From Congeria kusceri (taxonomy: Eukaryota; Mollusca; Bivalvia; Myida; Dreissenidae), in NCBI GenBank assembly GCA_027627225.1, contig CM051032.1, forward strand, positions 62,374,637 to 62,438,636: 64,000 nucleotides of DNA. Reading direction: 5' to 3'. The notes beneath the pieces are model-generated. The model had not been told where the DNA came from, did no database searches, and saw only the letters and a list, made by a program, of their open reading frames with translations. Of this stretch, positions 56,289-64,000 are shown piece by piece. How positions within the stretch are numbered: position 1 is the stretch's first letter; each line of letters opens with the position of its first letter. The translations under genes and the position numbers were made by a program.

Positions 56289-57098
56289 TTACTTGTTGAA
56301 TATGTCTCGTATGATAATGTATCTGTGAAGGTTCATTTTAATATCGACATTTTTGGTGTGTTTATATAGTTCCAAGCGCGACATTTTTTCCTTAATCAGT
56401 GTCTGTTTGATGGTTGTAAAAGCGTTATGTAGTCGCCAGACTCGTTGTCTGCCTACATTTGCTTCACACCATTTACCTACCGATGAGCACAAGTTATTGT
56501 TAAATATAATGATGGCCTGACCATGTATACCATTTGCACAAATTTCACTCCCATCATATGTCAATGAAAAATTATACGTTAACAATGGTATCCACGCGTT
56601 CGTTGAAATATCAGTATACAACGATTCCACAAGTTCGCTAATTGTAGAGAATGTTTTCGGTTCAATTGTCAAACGGACCACTAGACTCGGTTTTTCGTAT
56701 GTAAAGAAATTTCTATTCGCTTTAAGACCGTATAATACGCCATACACCGGTCTCGAATACGCCTCTCTCTTATTCGGACATCTAGATAAGCCGATGGATT
56801 TACATCTTGCTTCTAACTCCTGTGCCTCGAAACCCAACTCTGGTTTGTTTATCCATTTGTTAAAAAAGCGCAAATTGAGTTTAACATCATCATAGAATAA
56901 CAGATAATCATAGGTTACGTTTACCAAAACGTAGAAAGAGCCGTTGGTAACATCGATCGATCTGTTGTGTAACGGCTTAAAACATTACGAGTCATAAAAG
57001 TTCGGATTAATAGCGCCTAATGCATTTGTTTGTACCGCTAAAGCGAGAAACAGGGCAATGATAGACATAAAGGCATACATGAAGAATGTTTGATGCAT
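56289..57098 (-). pseudogene. Secreted or membrane glycoprotein with in-frame TAA
   Basis: The ATG at 57098 (or 57068) gives a signal peptide, MSIIALFLALAVQTNALG. TAA at 56985-56987 interrupts the same frame, which then continues for more than 220 codons with N-glycosylation sites (NRS, NGS, NVT, NFS) and cysteines (SRCPNKREAYSRPV, GIHGQAIIIFNNNLC). No membrane segment seen. Unknown family; by its signal peptide it would be a surface or secreted protein. Confidence 0.5.
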
Positions 57099-57355
57099 TT
57101 GTCAGTCGAATAGAAATGGTTCATATATAAGTATTTATCGTTTGCAAAATAAATAATCTTATTATACAGTGGTATGTCAACGATCCAGGCTGCCGCGAAC
57201 ACTACAAAAGTCCCCCATACGGTTGAATTGGAAAAGTTTCTCTCGAACAATGTCTGCATTACTGATGTAACCGATCAAATAGAGACACGTCTATCGAGTG
57301 AGAACCTTGTTAGGCAGAGAAAAATACATTCCAAATAAAATAAATATGCCAGAAG

Positions 57356-57931
57356 TTGCGAAACAACATTGGTGTAATTTTGGATGCGCGACCGCGAAAT
57401 TCGAAGTTCAGTACCTTGTACAAAAGGATAGGTGCCCTTCAGGCGTGGAGTGAACGGACTAATGAAACAATATCTAACATACAGTTAGCAAAAGCAGGGT
57501 TTTCTTTCGATCAATGTTACAAATGCCTGAAGTGTTTTCACTTTTCAGTAAGTTTGCAATCATGTGGTATACGAAAAGACAATTGGGAAGAGCACGCATA
57601 AAAATTATTTCCATTTTGTGCTCATGCCAATGTGGCAAATGTACAAAGCGACTCAAATAAAAAGTATGTTATAGACTCATTCAATTCAAACAATAGGTAT
57701 TGTAATGAGAAACGCGAAGTCAGATGTTCGTTAGATGTAAGTAGTTTGCTCGAGGAGAATAATCGCCTTCGTAGCAATACGTTGTGCAAGGTGTGTTTGG
57801 AGGAGCAGTGTTCAATAAACACCGTGCATTGTTCTCATTACGCGGTTTGCGCCCAACGCGGTGCTGCGCTAGAGCGATGTCTTCTGTGTAGATCGCATAT
57901 CCAAGGGACAATAAGGTCACAAATGGTTTGA
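57356..57931 (+). pseudogene. IAP-like gene 2: BIR followed by RING, split by in-frame TAA
   Basis: One frame carries a BIR (IQLAKAGFSFDQCYKCLKCF, then WEEHA | FPFC, zinc ligands Cys, Cys, His, Cys) and a C-terminal RING (CKVCLEEQ, HCSHYAVC, ERCLLCRSHIQG). That is the BIR-RING architecture of viral and cellular IAPs, which bind caspases and act as ubiquitin ligases. TAA at 57599-57601 falls between the BIR His and the last BIR Cys. No in-frame ATG is seen at the 5' end; the ATG at 57347 is in another frame. The RING half could still be translated from the ATG at 57632. Confidence 0.7.
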
Positions 57932-57949
57932 CATTAACCTTCTGAAACA

Positions 57950-57957
57950 TATATAAG
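57950..57957 (+). promoter_or_regulatory. TATA box (TATATAAG)
   Basis: 42 bases before the ATG at 57999, the same type of box as elsewhere in the island. Confidence 0.5.
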
Positions 57958-57998
57958 TGTAACATGATACAATATTATCATTTTTTGCAGTTATCGAC

Positions 57999-58475
57999 AT
58001 GGATAGCAGCAAACAAAGCATACCATCGTGTTTGTCAAATGATATTGATCATATGGACGTAGACACTAGACAACTTATTTTGCAGCAGATCAACACCTAC
58101 GCAAGACGCAAGGCTGCGATAGAACCAACGAAAACGATAATGACTATTTTCGATGAAATAGTTGAATTGGTTGTTGGTAACACCAATATAGGCAAAATCA
58201 AGATTCAGCACGCATTCATCGACTGTTGTACCTCAAGAAATACATTCTTGGTTTGGTCGTTCCTGATCACTGATTGTACGAAACATTCTCTGAACGTTCT
58301 AGCTACGAAAGCGAATCTGTGCAAATTGGACTTATTCTTTAGTTTTACGCACAATGAAAGTTGGATCGTTGGTGCAATAGATTTCTATGGTGTTGAGAAG
58401 CCAAAAGATGTTGTCAAAGCAGTACTTGGCACTGAACATGTTGCTGAAATGTACAGCTCAAAAGCGCTGAGTTGA
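57999..58475 (+). CDS. Intact island gene, 158 residues, unknown function
   Basis: Starts MDSSKQSIPSCLSNDIDHMD with a TATATAAG box at 57950-57957. The body is predicted mixed helix and strand (TIMTIFDEIVELVVGN, LCKLDLFFSFTHNESWIVGA). No membrane segment, zinc site or known family. It is one of the few undamaged genes of the island. Confidence 0.55.
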   Translation: MDSSKQSIPSCLSNDIDHMDVDTRQLILQQINTYARRKAAIEPTKTIMTIFDEIVELVVGNTNIGKIKIQHAFIDCCTSRNTFLVWSFLITDCTKHSLNVLATKANLCKLDLFFSFTHNESWIVGAIDFYGVEKPKDVVKAVLGTEHVAEMYSSKALS

Positions 58476-58628
58476 TATAATCATCGTATTGCTATGCCTG
58501 GAATTGCATCGAATCGTCTATGCTAATGCGTAAATAAAATGTTTGCACTAAAACTGGTTTACTTTTGTGTTGTCTATACAAACAACTCAGAAAACAAACA
58601 ACACACAAACACGTTTCAATTGGTTTAT

Positions 58629-59059
58629 CCCATTTCAGTCGGAATACGGTTTCGTTCGTATTTCCCCGATCACATGATTAGCAAAATAAACTATAAAAGC
58701 AACTTAATCACTTTGCCTTTCTGTAGTGTATAAGCATGAAACGAAAACTAACTGACGGTACATTAATTGTTAAAGATGAAGCATACACTTCGAAGACGTG
58801 TGGACTATGTAGAAAAATCAACAACGCTCTCGGTTCGAGTGAAACATTTTATTGCGATCAGTGCAACTACACCACATATAGAGACGTCAACGGTGCTAGA
58901 AACATTTTGCTAAAATCACGTTCAATATTTCCTTTTTGTAAAATCACAACAATAGGAACAGTGTAAAAATTAGGTTCATCCATCCTAAAGTCGAATGTCA
59001 ACTGCTACGAGACTTTGCTTACGCCTTGTCCAGGGCTTTTGACTGCCGACTGAAATGGG
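58629..59059 (+). mobile_element. Fanzor element, copy D, 431-bp deletion derivative
   Basis: Perfect inverted ends CCCATTTCAGTCGG and CCGACTGAAATGGG with exact TTAT duplications on both sides. TATAAAAG lies at 58692-58699. The conserved right end follows the stop codon. Confidence 0.88.
58736..58966 (+). CDS. Fanzor C-terminal mini-protein (zinc ribbon only)
   Basis: 76 residues. The Fanzor start codons (MKRKL) are joined by internal deletion to the C-terminal zinc ribbon (TSKTCGLC, YCDQCNYTTYRDVNGARNIL). It keeps the four cysteines and the RuvC-III Asp but none of the other RuvC or guide-binding parts, so it has no nuclease activity. The frame is intact and keeps the element's own TATA box, so it could be expressed. 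Confidence 0.7.
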   Translation: MKRKLTDGTLIVKDEAYTSKTCGLCRKINNALGSSETFYCDQCNYTTYRDVNGARNILLKSRSIFPFCKITTIGTV

Positions 59060-59062
59060 TTA

Positions 59063-59320
59063 TTATAACAGCAAATCAAACACAAAAGGGCACACAGGAC
59101 ACAACTGTCGATGCCGAAATTTCACATCTTTTCAAATGTCCCAGAGTTGTGTATGGTAAAACACGCATCGAATGCAAGGAAACAAATTGTCGTAGATGAA
59201 GCCTTGGCTAGCCATGTCTTCCTTTGAGACGTTAGGTTCTGATGGCCAATCTTCAAACGTTTTGAGTCTCTGGTTCAAATAACAATACTGGAAATGCAAC
59301 TCTCTTGACGGGAAAGCCAT
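59063..59320 (-). pseudogene. BIR-domain (IAP) gene 3, with in-frame TGA
   Basis: ATG at 59320 (MAFPSRELHFQYC), then RLKTFEDWPSEPNVS, MASQGFIY, and CIRC with a following W. TGA at 59132-59134, then the same frame continues KFRHRQLCPVCPFV to TAA at 59063-59065, supplying the His and last Cys of the BIR. The stop lies in nearly the same place as in IAP gene 2. Its 3' end touches the target duplication of Fanzor copy D. Confidence 0.65.
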
Positions 59321-59389
59321 AATTGCAAACAGTGTCGAACATTAGCACGATTTGCTGATATATATCAACAATTTTGTAATATCTACTTG

Positions 59390-59636
59390 CGAACAATACC
59401 ACATGTTTGCAAAACAGTCTCTGGAAATTGTTTCAACCATTCAGAGTAGCAACTAACCAAAGCAATCACAAGTGGGCATATTGACAAGCACTCTTGAGAT
59501 GTTCTACAGCAGAAATCACAACGTGTTTCATCTTGTTCATGATACAATGTGCTGTACTTTATGACCCGTTGTGCATTTCGGCATTGTGAAATACGTTTTG
59601 CTACTTCGCGTCTTTCGCGCTTGCGAAGAATTTTAG
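59390..59636 (-). pseudogene. Cys-rich island gene interrupted by Fanzor copy E
   Basis: Open minus-strand frame containing RKRERREVAKRISQC, then CDFCCRTSQECLSICP, a zinc-type cluster, ending at TAG near 59390. Its 5' side stops at the end of copy E. Beyond the element (60320 to about 60380) the frame stays open once the 4-bp duplication is taken into account, with TLQTPIQQQQ. So the insertion split an existing gene. Confidence 0.5.
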
Positions 59637-60319
59637 CCCATTTCAGTCGGAATACGGTTTCGTTCGTATTTCCCCGATCACAGGAATAGCAAAATAAACA
59701 ATAAAAGCAACTTAATCACTTTGCCTTTCTGTAGTATAAGCATGAAACGAAAACTAGATCGACATTGTGGGATGCTGCCAATGTCCACGAACACAAAACT
59801 ATGTGGCACTGGTGGCAGTCTATAAGCAGAAAAGATTTTGTGAACCATAATAAAACCGACTGTGTTGTGACCAAATTGTTACACTCGGTTAATGTCAAGA
59901 AGCAAACGTTGCATTCTGATAAATTCTTAACATCATTCTCGGTTGGGCTTCGTTCGACTAAGCATCAGAAGAAAGTCCTAAATGAAATGTTGGGTGTATC
60001 TAATTACTAATACTGACTGTACATTAAGAGTTCAAGATGAAGCATACACTTCGAAGACGTGTGGAATGTGTGGAAAACTCAACAAAGCTCTCGGTTCGAG
60101 TGAAACATTTTATTGCGACCAGTGCAACTATAACACACATAGAGACGTCAACGGTGCTAGAAAAATTTCGCTAAAATCACTTTCAATATTTCCTTTTGTA
60201 AAATCACAACAATAGTAACAGTGTAAAAATTAGGTTGATTCACCCTTAAGTCGAATGTCAACTGCTACGAGACTTTGCTTACGCTTAGTCCAGGGCTTTT
60301 GACTGCCGACTTAAATGGG
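59637..60319 (+). mobile_element. Fanzor element, copy E, 683 bp, internally deleted
   Basis: Ends CCCATTTCAGTCGG and CCGACTTAAATGGG with an exact TTAG duplication (59633-59636 and 60320-60323). It keeps the N-terminal gene part and the zinc-ribbon end and lacks the middle. Confidence 0.87.
59742..60215 (+). pseudogene. Fanzor gene remnant in copy E
   Basis: The ATG at 59742 is followed by a small deletion that shifts the frame. The N-terminal segment MWDAANVHEHKTMWHWWQS to HQKKVLNEML is read at 59765-60010, and the C-terminal zinc ribbon (TSKTCGMCG, YCDQCNYNTHRDVNGAR) at 59982-60215 in another frame. The central RuvC I-II region is deleted. Confidence 0.75.
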
Positions 60320-60480
60320 TTAGATTGTTGCTGTTGTATAGGAGTTTGTAGCGTTGATACTTTGTTTTGTTTTGCTCACAAACATGACATCTACATACAA
60401 ACCAAAATAATAGTCTTTTTGATAATATCTGGTTTCTTGATCCAAATTTGTGTCAGCTCACCTCATTTTGCTGTAATGAT

Positions 60481-61011
60481 TTACATGACTGTGTATATAG
60501 CACAGTTTGAGCACTTATACCGAATTGCTGCAAAACCGTATGTCTCAAATGTTTGAATGTTTTCGATATGATCATCAACATTGTAGCATTTTTGGTCAGA
60601 TTCTTCTTCCACAATACCATAGTTGTTTCTGCGATATTGATTTTCATATTTGTTTTCCAAGTACCTTTCGAATGACTCATCGTCGGAAAAGTAGATACGG
60701 TTGGTTTCTTCTTCATACTTTGCAGCCAAAAAACGTTCGTATGATTCCAGAAACTTATTTTCTACGATATCATCGATGTCATTGTATTTGCAATCCAAAC
60801 ACGTGTTTCTATCATGATTGTTGGAATCATTTTCAATACTACAATCACTATCATCGTTTGTTTCATGATAATTTGTGTGCTTTTGGTCTCTTTTGGCATT
60901 CCGTAGTTTTGTTCTACGTTTTGATAGTTGCCTTCTCTTACGTTTTTGAACAGCTGTGTGATGCTGCTTTGCAGTTTGTTTTTGATTCGATTTGTAACGC
61001 TTGTTTTTCAT
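60481..61011 (-). CDS. Charged island protein, 176 residues, basic N-terminus and acidic middle
   Basis: Intact frame. The N-terminal 45 residues are Lys/Arg/Gln-rich (QKRKRRQLSKRRTKLRNAK), then comes an acidic Asn/Asp stretch. A repeated motif follows: FLESYERFLAAKYEEE and SFERYLENKYENQ. CxxC pairs occur at CLDCKY and CSNC. A nucleic-acid-binding or nuclear protein is plausible. It is the last recognisable gene of the island on the right. Confidence 0.5.
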   Translation of the reverse strand: MKNKRYKSNQKQTAKQHHTAVQKRKRRQLSKRRTKLRNAKRDQKHTNYHETNDDSDCSIENDSNNHDRNTCLDCKYNDIDDIVENKFLESYERFLAAKYEEETNRIYFSDDESFERYLENKYENQYRRNNYGIVEEESDQKCYNVDDHIENIQTFETYGFAAIRYKCSNCAIYTVM

Positions 61012-61504
61012 GATTTTCGGTTCGTTTGTTTCGAACTCACTACAATTAGCACTACAATAATCGTCATAGTCGTCTTCATCGATTTGGTCATGTTTTGTTT
61101 GAAATCATTTTATCGGTTTGAGTGTAGTAAAACATCTGCAAATAGTAAATCGATTATTCTCATGAATTTCGCTATTTTCACTGTCATATCCTTTTTCCAT
61201 TCTGCCAAAACAAATGAAAAAGTCAATCTATGGAGTTGAAATACAACACAAACGTTTTTCTGTGCATTTCCAACGTATAACAGTACAACTTCCCCATTGC
61301 GACTGAACGGTTTAAGGCTGAATGAGACATTATATATCCTGAAATGGCTGAAAAACGTAATAATTTTCCCGATAGAAAATCGACTCCCGGCAAATTCGCG
61401 GGGGGTCTTTTTCCAAACACCGCCAAAGCAAATAGCATGGAAATACATGTATATTGGTAGTTTTAAATAGCTTTTTTACGCTTACCAGTTACCTCCTTTA
61501 AGAA
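61012..61504. other. Right border zone of the island
   Basis: No gene recognised. Base composition and frame density change to intergenic style; the exact edge is not marked by a repeat. Confidence 0.35.
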
Positions 61505-62964
61505 TTAGGAACGATGGAAGACGCCGAGATAGTCCCTGTAACCTTGGTGACCGCCGTGGTAATCGCCATCGAATCCTCTGAAATTTAGTTTATAACGTGC
61601 AAGTATGCTATATAAACTGCGAGAATTTATACAGTTTCATAAAGGTCTTAATGAAACAATGTTTTTCGGTATTTACTTATCATAAGTGCCTCGAGTATAT
61701 GCATATATTGTCATATTCGGTTAAGGGGCACAGGTTGTGTGAGGTATCTCCGTTAGAGATATTCAATGCAAAAATAAGTCATCTTAAAACAATCATAAAA
61801 AGCCGTATAAAATATATACAAGAAATAGGTGTTAAGAGCGTAAAATATCGCTTCTATATATACTCTAAGATTAGTAATTTGCCAAGAACAAAGTTCCATG
61901 CAATTATATATACAGATTATTTCGTCGATTAATTAAAATGTTATGACAGGCTCTGGCACATGATTAAATTATGCGATCATCTGACAGCAAAAAGATCTTT
62001 TATTTTATGTTGGATTTAAGAGGCTGAAACCAGGATTTATCAATAATGCCCTCTCTAAAAATAAGTTCTAATTTTTGAATATAGCGGGCAGATTAATAAT
62101 GCACGGTGTTCATTTTCTACACAGTTCTTTCAAATGAAACAATATCGTTCGTTTGGCGGTACGCCTTGATAACGTCCTGTTTCTATTTTAATAGGCTGCT
62201 CAAAAATAGCAGGTCTTTCTTTCGCGTAGGTGATGTGCCTACAATGCGTTCCAATCGTAGCTCGAGACCATCAGCTCTCAAAATTTAGTACCTTTGGTTT
62301 TTCTGCGAACTACTTAAATATAAATCGTCTGGACTAACCAACACACATATAATATCAAGAAAAACATAAACATGAAACCCCGTCGGGGGTTAAACCTACG
62401 ACCTCTGCGTCTAAAGTCTGCCACTCTAACTTACCTAAGCGTTCGCGTATTTTTTTAATGTATGCAATACTAATTTTGCCACAGATAAAGGTATGTTGTA
62501 ACCACGAATTTTTAAGAAAAATTTCCCAAACATTCAAATTAAATCCCAAATAAATAAATGATTCAATAAATTGTTTAAAAGAACTTGCTATGTTTCTTAT
62601 TTTTTTCGCAATACTATCTGCATGGTTCAATATTACGTAAAGTACACACTTCCTAAAAGAATCACATTAAAACAATATATTGGTTTAAAATATACAAATA
62701 CTGTGTTATTGCCTAATGATCTTCCTGAAAAGTGAGCACTGTGTTGGATTACAAGAAACAACTGTCGCACTACATTTGTCAATAATATTACTGAATATTT
62801 GTTTTAGATCACGTGTTCGATTATGTTTGTCCCAATCACGTAAGCTTTTATAACTTATTAAAAATTCAACGCATGACACAAAATCACACAAACCTCCACT
62901 GCGCCTGCGCAGCCACAAAGCCCAATATGGCTGCCAGCAGGAGACCGATAACGATGAACTTCAT
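61505..62964 (-). CDS. Two-exon gene for a 47-residue secreted peptide
   Basis: Exon 1 (62894-62964) encodes a textbook signal peptide, MKFIVIGLLLAAILGFVAAQ. Donor GGAG/GTTTGTG lies at 62893. The intron of 1,316 bases ends with AAATTTCAG at 61578, and exon 2 (61505-61577) continues in frame with FDGDYHGGHQGYRDYLGVFH and ends RS-TAA. Cleavage after VAA would leave a Gln-led mature peptide of about 28 residues, rich in Gly, His, Tyr and Asp and without cysteines. Just before the ATG, CCTTTTTCTCAG looks like another acceptor, so a 5' leader exon is likely. Possible roles are peptide hormone, antimicrobial or matrix peptide; none can be proven here. Confidence 0.7.
62380..62445 (-). mobile_element. 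tRNA-like sequence in the peptide-gene intron (SINE relic)
   Basis: Minus strand reads TTAGGTAAGTTAGAGTGGC, then GCAGAGGTCGTAGGTTTAAC and CCCCGACGGGG, with A- and B-box-like spacing. It does not fold as a clean tRNA and is more likely a tRNA-derived SINE head. Confidence 0.4.
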
Positions 62965-63300
62965 TTTCTGAGAAAAAGGAATCTATTACGTTTTATCACA
63001 TGCTATGCATTGTTTTCCGTGTAATACAGCCATTACGAATATATGTATCTTACACATGGGTAAGATAACATTTTAAGCGTTTTACATATTCCTTGACTGA
63101 CCAATCGCATAACGTTATTTTTGTGAAATGGCGTCGTCAACATGAAATGGCGTCACGTCAGTACACAACTTCCATGATGTATCAACATCGTTTGGTACAA
63201 TTAGAAGTTTTTTAACCGAATTTCGGTATTAAGATTAGCGTATGTCTATGGGCGGGCGTAACTTTTTTCGATTCCGCTCTCTAACTCGAGAACGGATTGA
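62965..63300. other. Upstream flank of the peptide gene
   Basis: Non-coding. Contains two close copies of AAATGGCGTC around 63127 and 63145, and no clear TATA box at the expected distance. Confidence 0.35.
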
Positions 63301-63329
63301 GGTATTGTAATGAAACTTCACACATAGAT

Positions 63330-64000
63330 ATCTTATAGCGAGACCTCGCTTGGGATTGCATATGGGGTTGGTGGGGTCAAGATCAAGGTCGCTGTTACTA
63401 AAAATAGAAAAAAGGTTTCCGCTCAATAACTTGAGAACGAATTGAGATATTTTAATGAAACCTAATACATAGATACCTTATAGATTGCATATGGGTTGGG
63501 TGGGGTCAAGGTCCAGGTCGTTGTTACTAAAATATAAAAACGGTTTCCGCTCAATAAGTTGAGAACGCATTGAGATATTTTAATAAAACTTAACACGTAG
63601 TTACCTTTTATCGAGACCTTTCTTGAGATTGCATATGGGTTGGGTGGGGTCAATGTCAAGGTCACTAAAAATAGAAAAACGGTTTCAAATCAATAACGCG
63701 AGAACACATTGAGATATTTTGGTGAAACTTCATACATAGATACCTTATATCGAGACCTCGCTTGGGATTGCGTATAGGGTGGGTGGGGTAAATATCGAGG
63801 TCACCGTTACTAAAAATAAAAAATAAAGTTTCCTCTCAATAGCTTGAGAACACATTGAGATATTTTAATGAAACTTCATACATAGATATCTTATATTTAG
63901 ACCCCGCTTGGGATTGCATATGGGCTGGGTGGGGTCAAGGTCAACGTCACAATTTTACTTAAAATAGACAAACAGTTTCCGGTCAATAGCTTGAGAAGAC
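63330..64000. repeat. Tandem array of about 134-150-bp units, running off the window
   Basis: At least five imperfect units, with anchors at GGGATTGCATATGGG (near 63352, 63484, 63633, 63770 and 63910). Each unit contains GGTGGGGTCAAGGTC-like sequence, GGTTTCC(G/T)CTCAATA, TTGAGAACACATTGAGATAT and ATACATAGATAT(C/A)TTATA. The copies are diverged, so the array is older than the 12.6-kb satellite. Confidence 0.85.

Noticed and set aside
43266..61011. Polinton/Maverick or adintovirus identity for the island
   Set aside because: No protein-primed DNA polymerase, retroviral-type integrase, packaging ATPase or capsid gene and no long terminal inverted repeats were seen, so the family is left open.
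61597..61932. 111-residue plus-strand frame
   Set aside because: No motif, no promoter or splice context, and it lies inside the intron of the peptide gene; probably chance.
62380..62445. Functional tRNA gene
   Set aside because: A- and B-box-like strings exist, but no clean cloverleaf or acceptor stem could be formed by eye; treated as a SINE relic.

Overview
This is a eukaryotic nuclear window (AT-rich, sparse genes, GT-AG introns, SINEs, LTR retrotransposon, long satellite). The mix of repeats, a glycine-rich secreted-type protein, TnpB/Fanzor-type elements and apoptosis-inhibitor genes suggests a marine invertebrate, most likely a bivalve mollusc. That assignment is inference; nothing here is a species marker.

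Layout. 0.2-7.5 kb: a MITE, a glycine-rich repeat-protein gene (minus strand, about 1.5-2.5 kb), then mostly non-coding DNA with small tandem duplications. 7.5-20.2 kb: a 12.6-kb array of a 20-bp monomer. It is flanked on the left by the tRNA-like head of a SINE and on the right by the tail of the same SINE family (a complete copy lies at 28.9-29.1 kb), so the satellite looks like an internal expansion of one SINE. 20.2-24.3 kb: non-coding, with two foldback elements and a 194-bp tandem duplication. 24.3-25.9 kb: the longest copy of a Fanzor (eukaryotic TnpB) element, dead. 26-31 kb: exon-like blocks, two of which carry the GDS and DGLH blocks of an SGNH/GDSL hydrolase. 33.3-43.0 kb: a young Ty3/gypsy LTR retrotransposon on the minus strand with gag, pol, an integrase deletion and an extra zinc-finger/coiled-coil ORF3.

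43.2-61.0 kb is the most unusual part. It is a gene-dense island with about 20 short, tightly packed genes on both strands, TATA boxes close to start codons and tiny overlaps. Contents include RING proteins, three BIR (IAP) genes, a Bcl-2-like candidate, a GIY-YIG nuclease, two paralogous membrane glycoproteins, secreted or membrane proteins, very basic proteins and at least two genes with short introns. Many of these genes carry a single in-frame stop or a frameshift. I read it as a decaying endogenous DNA-virus-like element of unassigned family that encodes several apoptosis blockers. Four further copies of the Fanzor element (14-bp inverted ends starting CCCATTTC, 4-bp TTAN target duplications) sit inside it; one carries unrelated cargo and one splits an island gene.

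61.5-63.0 kb holds a two-exon gene for a 47-residue secreted peptide (minus strand), and the window ends in a tandem array of roughly 140-bp units. No rRNA, functional tRNA or CRISPR was seen.
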